DNA of 64,000 bases, from positions 100,687 through 164,686 of the forward strand of contig NZ_WJPO01000005.1 in assembly GCF_009649175.1 (NCBI RefSeq), read 5' to 3'. The notes beneath the pieces were generated by a model that was given only the letters and a program-made list of their open reading frames with translations, had not been told where the DNA came from and searched no databases. This document shows, in pieces, positions 8,961 through 17,879 of this stretch (positions within the stretch are counted from its first letter, which is position 1; every line of letters begins with the position of its first letter). The DNA comes from Rhodovulum strictum (GTDB taxonomy: Bacteria > Pseudomonadota > Alphaproteobacteria > Rhodobacterales > Rhodobacteraceae). The translations under genes and the position numbers were made by a program.

Positions 8961-9653
8961 ATGAAAATCACCTGGCTCGGCCATTCCGGCTTTCGCATCG
9001 AGATCGCAGACCGGATCCTGCTGGTCGATCCCTGGCTTGCCGGCAATCCCATGTTTCCCGCCGAACGCCGCGCCGAGGCGATTGCGGGCGCCACCGATAT
9101 CCTTGTCACCCATGGCCATTTCGACCACATGGCCGATGCCGTCGCGATTGCGCGCGAATTGTCGATCCCCTGCGTCGGCATCTACGACCTGATGAGCTGG
9201 TGGGAGGAAAAGGAGGGCATCGCCACCATCGGCTTCAACAAGGGCGGCACCGTGACGCTGGGCGAGGTGCGCGTCACCATGGTCAACGCCACGCATTCCT
9301 CGTCGGTTTCGGGGCCGCACGGGCCGGTCTATACCGGCACCGAATCCGGTTTCATGATCTCGGGCGAGGGTCATACGATCTATGTTTCGGGCGATACCGA
9401 TGTCATGGCCGACATGGAGGTGTTCAACGACCTGCACGCCCCCGATATCGGCATCCTCTGCGCGGGGGGGCATTTCACCATGGACATGAAACGCGCCGCC
9501 TATGCCGCCCGCACCTTCTTTGACTTCCGCATGGTGATCCCCTGCCATTACCGCACCTTCCCGGTTCTGGAACAGAACGCCGACGCCCTGCGCCAGGGCC
9601 TGCCCGACGTCAAGGTGGTGGAACCCGAAGTGCTGGTGCCAATCGAGATCTGA
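8961..9653 (+). CDS. UPF0173-type metal-dependent hydrolase (MBL fold)
   Basis: A 230-residue metallo-beta-lactamase-fold protein. The HxHxDH metal motif is present as THGHFDHM (residues about 50-57), with further ligand positions in VNATHSSS, GDTDVMADM and PCHYRTFP. The length and the opening MKITWLGHSGFRIE are typical of UPF0173. Its substrate is not known. The gene stands alone and starts 74 bp from the divergent ceramidase-like gene. GGGAGG ends about 6 nt before the ATG. Confidence 0.88.
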   Translation: MKITWLGHSGFRIEIADRILLVDPWLAGNPMFPAERRAEAIAGATDILVTHGHFDHMADAVAIARELSIPCVGIYDLMSWWEEKEGIATIGFNKGGTVTLGEVRVTMVNATHSSSVSGPHGPVYTGTESGFMISGEGHTIYVSGDTDVMADMEVFNDLHAPDIGILCAGGHFTMDMKRAAYAARTFFDFRMVIPCHYRTFPVLEQNADALRQGLPDVKVVEPEVLVPIEI

Positions 9654-9842
9654 GCGGTCCGGGGAGGGACGGAGGTTGCAAGGAGCCCTTCTCAGACCTT
9701 GGTGGAAGGCGCAGCATTCTTTCCGCAGGGCAGAGAGCGGTCATTCGATGCGCTTGGGCGCGAATGTCCAATGTCGGCTCCGGGCACTCGCCTCTGGCCG
9801 TTGCCACTTCAGCGCGGACGATGTCGTGATCGCAGGGCGCTG

Positions 9843-9958
9843 TGAACCGCCCCGGGTTTACCGGAGAGTAAAACACTCAAAGGATGAGCCCTATGACGAA
9901 GCAGAGATTCACCCCCGCCTATCCTGCCGAACTGCGCGAACGCGGTGTTCGGCTTTTT
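9843..9958 (+). mobile_element. remnant of an IS3-family element: left end plus start of orfA
   Basis: TGAACCGCCCCGGGTTTACC at 9843 looks like an IS3-family terminal repeat. Fifty bp on, an ATG at 9893 opens MTKQRFTPAYPAELRERGVR-LF, the usual N-terminus of an IS3 orfA. Similarity stops after about 22 codons (9958), 17 bp before the stop of the cytochrome b gene. No orfB or right end is seen. The rest of the 9654-9975 gap holds no recognisable gene. Confidence 0.6.
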
Positions 9959-9975
9959 CCCTCCCTGACGGCCGT

Positions 9976-10695
9976 TCAGTCGATCAGGCGCCAGGTCTCG
10001 TGCCGTTCGAGATAGGCTTCCTGTTCGGGGGTCAGGGCGACCTTTTCGGTGCCGGTGATCATCGGGCGCACGCCGTCGCGGAAGGAATGGCCGATGGTCA
10101 GCAGATAGATGTGCAGGATCACGAAGCCCGACACGATCCAGGCCACCGCCAGGTGGATATTCGCCACCACCTCCAGCCAGAACGAGGCATTGGGCAGCGT
10201 TTCCCAGAAATTGTAGGTCAGATAGATCAGCCCCGTGCCCCAGACCAGCGGGAAGACCACCGTCTTCAGCGCGGAATAGGCCAGCGTCTGCAACGGGTTC
10301 AGCCGCTGGGCCAGGCTTTTCTGATAGGGGTGGTGTTCGCCCTTGAACACGCCATAGGCATAGTAGCGCGCCACCGCGATCAGCCCGAAGACGCGCGGCA
10401 GGAACACCTTCCAGTTGCCCGTGGTGACCAGCCAGAAGGTCGCAAAGACCCATAGAAGCAGCAGCGCCAGCGCAACGATCATGTGCAGCCGCACGGCCAG
10501 TTCGAAGCCGATCAGGCTGTGCCAGCCGTTCATCGCCAGCCCCGTGAACATCAGGATCACGATGGACCCCGCCTGCGACCAGTGCCAGAGCCGCTCGAAG
10601 CGGGGATAGATCAGCACCTCGCGTTCGGCGCAGTCGGGGCATGGCGTCAGGCCGCGTTCAAAGGGCGCGGGGGGTTTGGCGAGTGCGTCAGTCAT
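9976..10695 (-). CDS. cytochrome b (b561-like) membrane subunit partnering octaheme cytochrome
   Basis: A 239-residue membrane protein with four or five hydrophobic segments and candidate heme-ligand histidines in ERLWHWSQAG, LAVRLHMIVAL, NIHLAVAWI and LHIYLLTIGHS. A CPDC pair occurs in the N-terminal cytoplasmic-side segment. The fold class matches cytochrome b561/thiosulfate-reductase-type quinol oxidising subunits. Its start overlaps the end of the octaheme cytochrome gene by 8 bp, so it probably passes quinol electrons to that protein in the periplasm. The C-terminal end lies next to an IS remnant but appears intact. Confidence 0.85.
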   Translation of the reverse strand: MTDALAKPPAPFERGLTPCPDCAEREVLIYPRFERLWHWSQAGSIVILMFTGLAMNGWHSLIGFELAVRLHMIVALALLLLWVFATFWLVTTGNWKVFLPRVFGLIAVARYYAYGVFKGEHHPYQKSLAQRLNPLQTLAYSALKTVVFPLVWGTGLIYLTYNFWETLPNASFWLEVVANIHLAVAWIVSGFVILHIYLLTIGHSFRDGVRPMITGTEKVALTPEQEAYLERHETWRLID

Positions 10696-12325
10696 GGCGT
10701 CCTCCCTTTCCGCCGCGGGTGATCAGCCGCAGCACCGTATGAAGCATCACGCCCGAGGCCATCGCGAGGAAGACGGCCATGCCGATCAGCGCGCCGGGAC
10801 TTTTCGGGTTCGAGCCCGGCATGTAGACCCCCGCGATCCCGGCCAGCCGCCCCTGCGGCGCATGGCAGTCGCGGCAATCCAGCGCATCGCGGGCCGGGGC
10901 CACCATATGGGTGATCGGCCAGTACATATGCGTATCGACGAAGCCGAATTGCCCGGAATATTCGGCGCCCGCGGCCGCCATCCCCGCCTCGATCGCCTTG
11001 GCCCAGTCGAAATTGGTCCAGTAGGCACTGTCGGTGGTCGGCCCCCAGACATTGGAATAGACCAGCCGGTTGAGCCCGGCATCATAGGCCTGCCGCCCCT
11101 CCATCCGCTTGAACGGCCAGATCCGCGAACGGCCATCCTGCGGGCTGCCCTCGACGCGGTTGATCTCGACCACCTCTGTCGGGTCGATCTCGCGGTCGGC
11201 CAGGGTGTAATCGACCTGACCGTTGAACCAGGCGTAATGCGGCACGACATTCTCGCCCCAGTCAAAGGCGCCCTTGGTGGTCAGATAGGTGTGCAGCGCG
11301 CTGCCATCGCCCTGAACATACTCCTCCTCGTGCATCGGCTTGCCGTCCGGCCCCATCCGGCCCGCCACGGACCAGTCCCAGCGGGTCTTGGTGGCGATGC
11401 CGCCGCGGGCGAAGCTGGGGATGTGGCAGGTCTGGCAGGCGATGCGGTCGACATGGTCGTTCAGCTTCATTCCCGTGACCGACAGCGTCTTGTGCGGCGC
11501 GGTGCCATGGCAGCTTTCGCAGGTCGCGACATCGGTGCGGATCATGCCGGGCTTGCCGGTGCCCTCGGTATCCATCGCGTGAACGTCATAGCGCGAGCCG
11601 GCAAAGATGTGCTTGTCGGAATGGTGGCAGGTCGAACAGGTGAAGTTCCCGCCCTCGGGCGACATGTGGACATCGACATCGAGCGCGGGATGGAACAGGG
11701 CGGAACTGAGATCGCCATGTTTCACGTTGTCCCCGCCGCCGCCGTAGAAATGGCACGAGCCGCAATTCTCGCGCCCGGGCGCGCCCACGCTTTGCGCGGC
11801 TTCCTTCAGGTCCACCGCCCAGGCATCGGCGCCGGTGATGGTCTTGCCCCGGGCTTCGAGCGGCGGATGACCGGCGGCGGAATCGAGCTTGGTGTATTGC
11901 CCCGAAGTGTCATGGCAGACCAGACAATCGACCGCCGACGCCTCGCTGGGCGGAGGTTCGCTCATGTCGGTCCAGCCATAGCCGGTATGGCACGAGGTAC
12001 AGCGCGGTTCGTTCGAGGCCACCGTGCCGCAGAACGAGTTCACGACATGGCTCTTGCCGAGGATCTGGCCGGTCGAGGGATTCTCGAACTCCCATTTCCA
12101 GTGGATCGAATGCTTGACCTGGGTCGCGGCCTCGGTGTGGCAGGACAGGCAGGCCGCCGTCACCTCGGGGCCAGAGGTGAATTCCCGCTGCAATTCCTTG
12201 AGCTTGGAGTGATCCGTAGTACTTTGCGAAAGCTGCGGGGCCTGCCCCTGCGCCAGGGCGCCAAGCGTCCCCGCAAGCCCCAGAAGCATTGCCAGCAGAA
12301 CCGCGCGCAAACCTGCCTTGCCCAT
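10688..12325 (-). CDS. octaheme c-type cytochrome, tetrathionate reductase (OTR) family
   Basis: Exported multiheme cytochrome of 545 residues with exactly eight CXXCH motifs: CLSCH, CTSCH, CLVCH, CGSCH, CSTCH, CESCH, CQTCH and CRDCH. The N-terminal signal peptide ends near ALA-QGQA, and a C-terminal hydrophobic helix (ALIGMAVFLAMASGVMLH) would anchor it in the membrane. The Shewanella OTR reduces tetrathionate, nitrite and hydroxylamine in vitro; which substrate is used here is unknown. The ATG at 12323-12325 is chosen because the signal peptide begins there and a G-rich site precedes it. It is first in a two-gene operon with cytochrome b and divergent from sqdB. Confidence 0.92.
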   Translation of the reverse strand: MGKAGLRAVLLAMLLGLAGTLGALAQGQAPQLSQSTTDHSKLKELQREFTSGPEVTAACLSCHTEAATQVKHSIHWKWEFENPSTGQILGKSHVVNSFCGTVASNEPRCTSCHTGYGWTDMSEPPPSEASAVDCLVCHDTSGQYTKLDSAAGHPPLEARGKTITGADAWAVDLKEAAQSVGAPGRENCGSCHFYGGGGDNVKHGDLSSALFHPALDVDVHMSPEGGNFTCSTCHHSDKHIFAGSRYDVHAMDTEGTGKPGMIRTDVATCESCHGTAPHKTLSVTGMKLNDHVDRIACQTCHIPSFARGGIATKTRWDWSVAGRMGPDGKPMHEEEYVQGDGSALHTYLTTKGAFDWGENVVPHYAWFNGQVDYTLADREIDPTEVVEINRVEGSPQDGRSRIWPFKRMEGRQAYDAGLNRLVYSNVWGPTTDSAYWTNFDWAKAIEAGMAAAGAEYSGQFGFVDTHMYWPITHMVAPARDALDCRDCHAPQGRLAGIAGVYMPGSNPKSPGALIGMAVFLAMASGVMLHTVLRLITRGGKGGRHD

Positions 12326-12370
12326 CCATGTCCCCCCTCGGATCACGGGGCGCGGAACGCATGCGCCCCC

Positions 12371-12390
12371 ATGTATTCCAAGGTATACAT
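12371..12390. promoter_or_regulatory. 20-bp palindrome upstream of the octaheme cytochrome operon
   Basis: ATGTAT-TCCAAGGT-ATACAT: the outer six bases pair perfectly and an inner CC/GG pair is also symmetric, giving 16 of 20 symmetric positions. It lies 45 bp upstream of the cytochrome start and 220 bp from sqdB, in a 286-bp gap that is AT-richer than its surroundings. It is a candidate operator for the cytochrome operon; no known regulator motif was matched. Confidence 0.45.
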
Positions 12391-12611
12391 ACGACAAAAC
12401 ATTACTCTTAGAAACAGCTTATAATCGTTACAGGCGGCGACACTCGGTCGCAGGGGCCGCGGGACTGGAAAGGAGGCGGCGTTTGTGGCCAAATCGGCGC
12501 AGCGGGCGCGGTGACACAAAAGCTTCAAGAGAAAGCGGGAAAAGGCCCTCGTGACTGCACCTGTGCGGGGACGGCATGCGCGCCCTGCCCCCACTCCGAA
12601 AGGAAAGCTCT

Positions 12612-13829
12612 ATGAAGATTGCGGTTCTTGGCGGCGACGGGTTCTGCGGCTGGCCGACCTCTCTGCATCTGTCCGACATGGGCCACGAGGTCCATATCCT
12701 CGACAATCTCAGCCGCCGCTGGATCGACGCCGAACTCGGCGTGCAGTCGCTGACGCCGATGGATTCGATCCAGGAACGCTGCCGGGTCTGGAAAGAGGTC
12801 TCGGGCCAGACGATCCGGTTTCACCTGATCGACCTGGCCAAGGAATATTACCGCCTGCGCGACTGGCTGGCCGAGGAACGCCCCGACGCGATCATCCATT
12901 TCGCCGAGCAGCGCGCCGCGCCCTATTCGATGATCTCGGACCGCCACAAGATCTATACCGTCGACAACAACATCAACGCGACCCACAACCTGCTGGTGGC
13001 GATGGTGGAAACCGGCATCGACGCGCATCTGGTGCATCTGGGCACGATGGGGGTCTATGGCTATTCGACGATCGGCGCACCGATCCCCGAGGGCTATCTG
13101 GATGTCAATATCGACACGCCGGCGGGCGCCAAGGGGATGGAGATCCTCTATCCCACGCGGCCCGGCTCGGTCTATCACATGACCAAGTCGCTGGATCAGA
13201 TCCTGTTCCAGTTCTACGCCCAGAATGACGGGCTGCGCATCACCGACCTGCATCAGGGCATCGTCTGGGGCACCAATACCGACCAGACAAGGCGCCATCC
13301 GCAACTGATCAACCGTTTCGATTATGACGGCGATTACGGCACGGTGCTGAACCGCTTTCTTGCGCAGGCGGCCATCGATTATCCGCTGACGGTTCATGGC
13401 ACGGGCGGCCAGACGCGCGCCTTCATCCATATCCAGGATACGGTGCGCTGCGTCGCGCTGGCGCTGGGCGATGCGCCCCAGGCCGGGGACCGGGTAAAGA
13501 TCTTCAACCAGATGACCGAAACGCATCGGGTGCGCGATCTGGCGGAACTAGTATCGAAACTCACCGGGGCACGGATCGCCTGGTTGCCGAACCCGCGCAA
13601 GGAGGCGGCCGAGAACGAACTGGTGGTCAGGAACGACCATTTCCTCGATCTCGGGCTTCAGCCGATCACCTTGCAGGAGGGTCTGCTGGAGGAAGTGGTC
13701 GAGATCGCCCGCAAGTTCGCCCATCGCGTCGACCGCTCGCGCGTGCCCTGCGTCTCGGCCTGGACCAAGGACATCGCGGCGCGCGTCGTGCATGATGTCG
13801 AGGGCAAGCAGCTCAAGTCGGTATCGTGA
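12612..13829 (+). CDS. sqdB: UDP-sulfoquinovose synthase
   Basis: Converts UDP-glucose and sulfite to UDP-sulfoquinovose, the head-group donor for the plant-type sulfolipid SQDG. The 405 residues show the extended SDR fold: nucleotide loop GGDGFCGWPTSLHL at the N-terminus, catalytic YHMTK (Tyr-x3-Lys) and the family-specific RRWIDAELGVQSL. The ATG at 12612 has AGGA 7 nt upstream. It is first of a three-gene operon in the order described for Rhodobacter (sqdB, sqdD, sqdC) and overlaps the next gene by 4 bp. Confidence 0.95.
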   Translation: MKIAVLGGDGFCGWPTSLHLSDMGHEVHILDNLSRRWIDAELGVQSLTPMDSIQERCRVWKEVSGQTIRFHLIDLAKEYYRLRDWLAEERPDAIIHFAEQRAAPYSMISDRHKIYTVDNNINATHNLLVAMVETGIDAHLVHLGTMGVYGYSTIGAPIPEGYLDVNIDTPAGAKGMEILYPTRPGSVYHMTKSLDQILFQFYAQNDGLRITDLHQGIVWGTNTDQTRRHPQLINRFDYDGDYGTVLNRFLAQAAIDYPLTVHGTGGQTRAFIHIQDTVRCVALALGDAPQAGDRVKIFNQMTETHRVRDLAELVSKLTGARIAWLPNPRKEAAENELVVRNDHFLDLGLQPITLQEGLLEEVVEIARKFAHRVDRSRVPCVSAWTKDIAARVVHDVEGKQLKSVS

Positions 13830-14662
13830 CCGAGGGGCTGCGCCCCGCCCGGCCGGCAAGCGCGCCACACGCCTTTGTCACCCTTGTCACCAACGCGGAT
13901 TTCGCGTTGGGGGCAAAGGCGCTGGTGCGCTCGCTCGGGCAGACCGGCACGGCGGCCGATATCTGCGTGTTGCATACCGGCGGCGTGGGCGATGCCGATC
14001 TGGCGCCGCTGGCCGATCTGGGCGCGCGTCTAGTGGAAACGGACCTCTTGCCGACCTCGGACGCGTTCAACGCCGCCCACGCGAAGGATCGCATCCACGG
14101 CCTCGCCCCCTTCACCAAGGGGACCAAGCCCGCCTTCCACACACCGCTCGACAATTTCTGTAAGCTGCACCTGTGGCAACTCGACTACAGCCGGGTGATC
14201 TTTCTTGACGCCGACACGCTGGTACTGCGCCCCATCGACCGGCTGTTCGACTATCCCGAGCTTTGCGCGGCCCCTAATGTCTATGAAAGCCTTTCCGATT
14301 TCCACCGGATGAATTCGGGCGTGTTCACCGCGCGGCCGAACCCCGAAACCTTTCAACGGATGCTGGCCCGGTTGGACGCGCCCGGCGCGTTCTGGCGGCG
14401 CACCGACCAGACCTTTTTGCAGGAGTTCTTTCCCGACTGGCACGGGCTGCCGGTCTTTGACAACATGCTGCAATATGTCTGGCTCAACCTGCCCGAATTG
14501 TGGTCCTGGTCCGACATCCGGGTGCTGCATTTCCAGTATGAAAAGCCGTGGCAGGACCATGCCAAGGCCGACCGCCTGCGCCCGCTGATTGAGCTGTGGC
14601 GCGCCTATGAGCGGGGCGCGGATATTCCCGATCCCGCCACCCTGCCCGGCCCCGCGCCATGA
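13826..14662 (+). CDS. sqdD: glycogenin-like glycosyltransferase of sulfolipid operon
   Basis: A GT8-type glycosyltransferase of 278 residues, thought in Rhodobacter to take part in transferring sulfoquinovose onto the lipid or its precursor. It has the nucleotide-sugar region FVTLVTNADFALGAKAL near the N-terminus, the DxD metal motif in FLDADTLVL and RMNSGVFTARP. The start is GTG at 13826, within GTGA shared with the sqdB stop, so translation is probably coupled. It overlaps sqdC by 4 bp (ATGA). Confidence 0.9.
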   Translation: MTEGLRPARPASAPHAFVTLVTNADFALGAKALVRSLGQTGTAADICVLHTGGVGDADLAPLADLGARLVETDLLPTSDAFNAAHAKDRIHGLAPFTKGTKPAFHTPLDNFCKLHLWQLDYSRVIFLDADTLVLRPIDRLFDYPELCAAPNVYESLSDFHRMNSGVFTARPNPETFQRMLARLDAPGAFWRRTDQTFLQEFFPDWHGLPVFDNMLQYVWLNLPELWSWSDIRVLHFQYEKPWQDHAKADRLRPLIELWRAYERGADIPDPATLPGPAP

Positions 14663-15528
14663 GCCTGGCCGTCACCGGCGCAACGGGGCTGGTCGGGCGT
14701 TTCTTCGTCGAGGAGGCGTTGGCGGCGGGCGAGGCGGTCACCGTGCTGACCCGCACCCCGCCCGCGCCCGGCTTCTTTTCCGGCCCGGTCACGCATCGGA
14801 CCTATGCGCTGGGCGACCGGCCCGATCTGGCCGAGGTCGCGGCGGTGATCCATTGCGCCTTTGCCCATGTGCCCGGGCGCTATCGGGGCGGCGAGGGCAA
14901 TGACCCCGAGGGCTTTCTGGCGGCCAATCTGGCAGGCTCGGTCGCGCTGTTTCAGGCGGCGCGGGACGCGGGCGTGCGGCATATGCTGTTCCTGTCGAGC
15001 CGCGCGGTGCAGGACGGCTGGCCCTTGGGGGCCGAGTTGACCGACGATCTGCCCGCAAGGCCCGACACGCTTTACGGCGTGGTCAAGGCGCGGGCCGAGG
15101 ATGCGCTGTTCGCGCTGGCAGGCCCGGGTTTCGTGCCGGTATCGCTGCGGGCGACGGGGGTCTACGGGCCGCCGGGGCCGGGGCAGCGGCACAAATGGGC
15201 CGATCTTTTCGACGATTTCCGCGCAGGCCGCCCCATCGCGCCGCGCCGGGGCACCGAATTGCACGGCGCCGATCTGGCCGCTGCTGCCCGGCTGATCCGC
15301 GCCGCCCCGGCCGAGGCGGTGGCGGGCTGCGCGGTGAACCTGTCGGACATCCTGCTTGACCGGCACGATCTGCTGGCGCTGGTGGCCCGGGCCGAGGGGA
15401 TCGGCCATCCCCTGCCCCCGCACAGCGAGGCCCCGGTCAGCGCGCTGCGTTGCGACCGGGCCAGCGCGCTGGGCTGGCGGCCGGGCGGAATGGACCGGCT
15501 GCGCACCAGCCTGCCCGCCCTGCTCTGA
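14659..15528 (+). CDS. sqdC: NAD(P)-dependent epimerase/reductase-like protein of sulfolipid operon
   Basis: A 289-residue extended-SDR protein with the N-terminal dinucleotide loop VTGATGLVGRFF and a Tyr-x3-Lys-like pair in LYGVVKARAED. In Rhodobacter, sqdC sits third in the operon and affects late sulfolipid assembly; its reaction is not settled. Here it follows sqdD with an ATGA overlap and ends 4 bp before the convergent fmdB-like gene. Assignment rests on both position and fold. Confidence 0.85.
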   Translation: MSLAVTGATGLVGRFFVEEALAAGEAVTVLTRTPPAPGFFSGPVTHRTYALGDRPDLAEVAAVIHCAFAHVPGRYRGGEGNDPEGFLAANLAGSVALFQAARDAGVRHMLFLSSRAVQDGWPLGAELTDDLPARPDTLYGVVKARAEDALFALAGPGFVPVSLRATGVYGPPGPGQRHKWADLFDDFRAGRPIAPRRGTELHGADLAAAARLIRAAPAEAVAGCAVNLSDILLDRHDLLALVARAEGIGHPLPPHSEAPVSALRCDRASALGWRPGGMDRLRTSLPALL

Positions 15529-15532
15529 GCGC

Positions 15533-15862
15533 TCAGTGCGAGATCATCCAGGGGCGCTTGGCCGGAAAACTCTTGGACCCGTCCGGGCGGTGCAGCGTGC
15601 CGCTGTTCTTCTTGGCGCCGCCCGAACAGCAGCCACAGCCCGGCCCGTGGCCCGAGCGTTTCGGCTCGTGGCGGGCGCGTTCGTTGGTCTCATGCGCCTT
15701 GCGGGTGGCGGCGCCCACGATGGCCAGCTTGGGCGGCGTGAACAGCGCGCGCGGCGCGGAGCCGCCGCAATCGGGACAGGCGGTGGGCTTGTCGTAATCG
15801 GCCATTGCGGCAAAGCCGGTGAAGGGGCCGCAGGTATCGCAGCAGTAATCGTAATAGGGCAT
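15533..15862 (-). CDS. FmdB-type zinc-ribbon protein
   Basis: A 109-residue protein with an N-terminal zinc ribbon (CCDTC ... CPDCGG) of the FmdB regulatory family. A central low-complexity basic stretch ends in a CGCCSGG cluster and the C-terminus reads PWMISH. FmdB was named for its location next to formamidase; here too it lies 53 bp downstream of fmdA in the same direction, the last gene of the urea/amide block. Whether it regulates or assists formamidase is unknown. The first ATG opens the zinc ribbon directly. Confidence 0.85.
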   Translation of the reverse strand: MPYYDYCCDTCGPFTGFAAMADYDKPTACPDCGGSAPRALFTPPKLAIVGAATRKAHETNERARHEPKRSGHGPGCGCCSGGAKKNSGTLHRPDGSKSFPAKRPWMISH

Positions 15863-15915
15863 CTTTCACTCCGCTCGGGAAAGGGGCCGCGACGCGCGCC
15901 GCGGCCCCGGTCATG

Positions 15916-17145
15916 TCACAGATCGGGCGCCAGCGGCACGTCGATCGAGCCATCAAGGAACCTGGTCGGCCCGGCGCTGCCCGGCTTGATGTCGAAGGCA
16001 AAGATGTCGGTCGGCAGCCAGAGCGTTGCGCAGGCATTGGGGATGTCGACCACGCCCGAGATATGCCCCTGCACCGGCGCGGTGCCGAGGATCGCATAGG
16101 CCTGTGCGCCCGTATAGCCGAATTTCTTGAGATATTCGATGGCGTTGAGGCAGGCCTGGCGATAGGCGATATGGACGTCGAGGTAATGCTGCTTGCCCTG
16201 TTCGTCGACGGAAATCCCCTCGAAGATCAGGTAGTCGTCATATTTCGGCGCGATGGGCGAAGGCTTGAAGATCGGGTTCCGGATCCCGTATTTCGCCACG
16301 CCGTCCTTGATGAGATCGACCTTCAGATGCAGCCAGCCCGCCATCTCGATGGCGCCGCAGAAGGTGATCTCGCCATCGCCCTGGCTGAAATGCAGGTCGC
16401 CCATCGAAAGCCCTGCGCCATCCACATAGACGGGGAAGTAGATCTTGCAGCCGCGGCTGAGATCCTTGATGTCGCAATTGCCGCCATGCTCGCGCGGCGG
16501 CACGGTGCGGGCACCCTCGGCGGCGGCCTTGTCGCGGGCCTCGCCGGTCAGCTTGCCCATATGGGCGGACTGGGTGTTGGGCAGCGCTGCCAAGGGGGGC
16601 ACGCGGGCCGGATCGGTGTCGAACAGCGCCTTTTCGCGGCTGTTCCACATGTCCAGCATCTTGCGGTCGGGCAGACAGCCGATCAGGCCGGGATGGATCA
16701 GCCCCGCATATTTCACCCCCGGCACATGGCGCGACGAGGTGAACATGCCGTGGAAATCCCAGATCGACTTCTGCGCCTCGGGGAAATGCTCGGTCAGGAA
16801 GCCGCCGCCATTCTTCTTGGAGAAGAAGCCGTTGAAGCCCCAGAGCATTTCCTCCTTGGCGCCGATATCGAGGATCTCGACCACCAGAAGATCGCCGGGC
16901 TTGGCGCCCTTCACGCCGACGGGACCGGACAGGTAATGCACCTGTTCCAACTCGACATCGCGCACGTCGGAGGCATCGTCATTGTTGAGGATCTGGCCGC
17001 CGGTCCAGTCATAGGTCTCGATCTTGAACTCGTCGCCGGGCTCGACCCAGACGGCGATGGGGATGTCGGGGTGCCAGCGGTTGTGCACGCAGTCATTCGT
17101 GTGCGGGCTTTCGCCGAGGTTCACCGAGATCAGGGTATCAGCCAT
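15916..17145 (-). CDS. fmdA: formamidase (acetamidase/formamidase family)
   Basis: Hydrolyses formamide (or short aliphatic amides) to formate and ammonia in the cytoplasm. The 409 residues start MADTLISVNLGESP, and typical family blocks such as CHNRWHPDIPIAVWVEPGD-like, RTVPPREHGGNCDIKDL and GDGEITFCGAIEM are present. The ATG at 17143-17145 is preferred over one 12 codons upstream because GAGAGGAA precedes it closely. It lies 32 bp downstream of the transporter ATPase urtE in the same direction. The context suggests that imported amide or urea-like compounds feed it. Confidence 0.92.
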   Translation of the reverse strand: MADTLISVNLGESPHTNDCVHNRWHPDIPIAVWVEPGDEFKIETYDWTGGQILNNDDASDVRDVELEQVHYLSGPVGVKGAKPGDLLVVEILDIGAKEEMLWGFNGFFSKKNGGGFLTEHFPEAQKSIWDFHGMFTSSRHVPGVKYAGLIHPGLIGCLPDRKMLDMWNSREKALFDTDPARVPPLAALPNTQSAHMGKLTGEARDKAAAEGARTVPPREHGGNCDIKDLSRGCKIYFPVYVDGAGLSMGDLHFSQGDGEITFCGAIEMAGWLHLKVDLIKDGVAKYGIRNPIFKPSPIAPKYDDYLIFEGISVDEQGKQHYLDVHIAYRQACLNAIEYLKKFGYTGAQAYAILGTAPVQGHISGVVDIPNACATLWLPTDIFAFDIKPGSAGPTRFLDGSIDVPLAPDL

Positions 17146-17177
17146 GGTCTTCCTCTCTTTCTGCCAGGGTTGAAGGG

Positions 17178-17867
17178 TCAAACGGACAGGAACTTTGCGA
17201 CCTTCGCCTCGTCGATGCCGTCGCGCGGGCTGTCATGGACGAAGGTGCCGTTCTCGATCACCAGCACGCGGTCGGCGACGTCCAGGGCAAAGCTCAGCAC
17301 CTGTTCCGAGACGACGATGGACAGGCCGCGCTGGTCGCGGATGCGGCGCAGGGTGCGGGCCATCTCGCGGATGATGTTGGGCTGGATGCCCTCGGTCGGC
17401 TCGTCCAGCAGCAGCACCTTGGGGTCCGAGGCCAGCGCGCGGGCAATCGCAAGCTGCTGCTGCTGGCCGCCCGACAGGTTGCCGCCGCGGCGCGACTTCA
17501 TCTCCAGCAGCACCGGAAAGAGTTCGTAGATATCGCCCGGCACCTCTTTCCTGCCGGTGACGGTCAGGCCGGTCTCGACATTTTCCTGCACCGTCATGGC
17601 GGAAAAGATCATCCGGCCCTGCGGCACATAGCCGATGCCGCTGGCCACGCGCTGGTGCGATTTCAGCCCCGTGACCTCGGTCTCGCCCACGCGCACGCTG
17701 CCGCCGGTGGCCGGCACGATGCCCATCAGCGTCTTCATCAGCGTGGTCTTGCCCATGCCGTTGCGGCCCATGATCGCGACGATCTCGCCCGGCGCGACGT
17801 TCAGGTGCAGCCCGTGCAGGATTTCCGACTGGCCATAGGCGGCATGCAGGTCGGTGACGTTCAGCAT
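17178..17867 (-). CDS. urtE: ABC transporter ATP-binding protein, UrtE type
   Basis: LivF/UrtE-like ATPase of 229 residues that energises import by the branched-chain amino acid/urea transporter class. Walker A is GRNGMGKTT, the signature LSGGQQQQLAIARAL and Walker B VLLLDEPTEG; the IQPNII stretch after Walker B is characteristic of UrtE. It lies 12 bp after urtD, completing a five-gene transporter set. Ligand may be urea, formamide or another short amide: the adjacent gene is a formamidase, not urease. Confidence 0.9.
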   Translation of the reverse strand: MLNVTDLHAAYGQSEILHGLHLNVAPGEIVAIMGRNGMGKTTLMKTLMGIVPATGGSVRVGETEVTGLKSHQRVASGIGYVPQGRMIFSAMTVQENVETGLTVTGRKEVPGDIYELFPVLLEMKSRRGGNLSGGQQQQLAIARALASDPKVLLLDEPTEGIQPNIIREMARTLRRIRDQRGLSIVVSEQVLSFALDVADRVLVIENGTFVHDSPRDGIDEAKVAKFLSV

Positions 17868-17879
17868 CTTTCGCCCTCC

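Noticed and set aside
9654..9842. Small minus-strand frame (9876-9610) as a gene.
   Set aside because: It has no ribosome site or domain and overlaps both the MBL hydrolase end and the IS terminus; the sequence looks like repeat debris.
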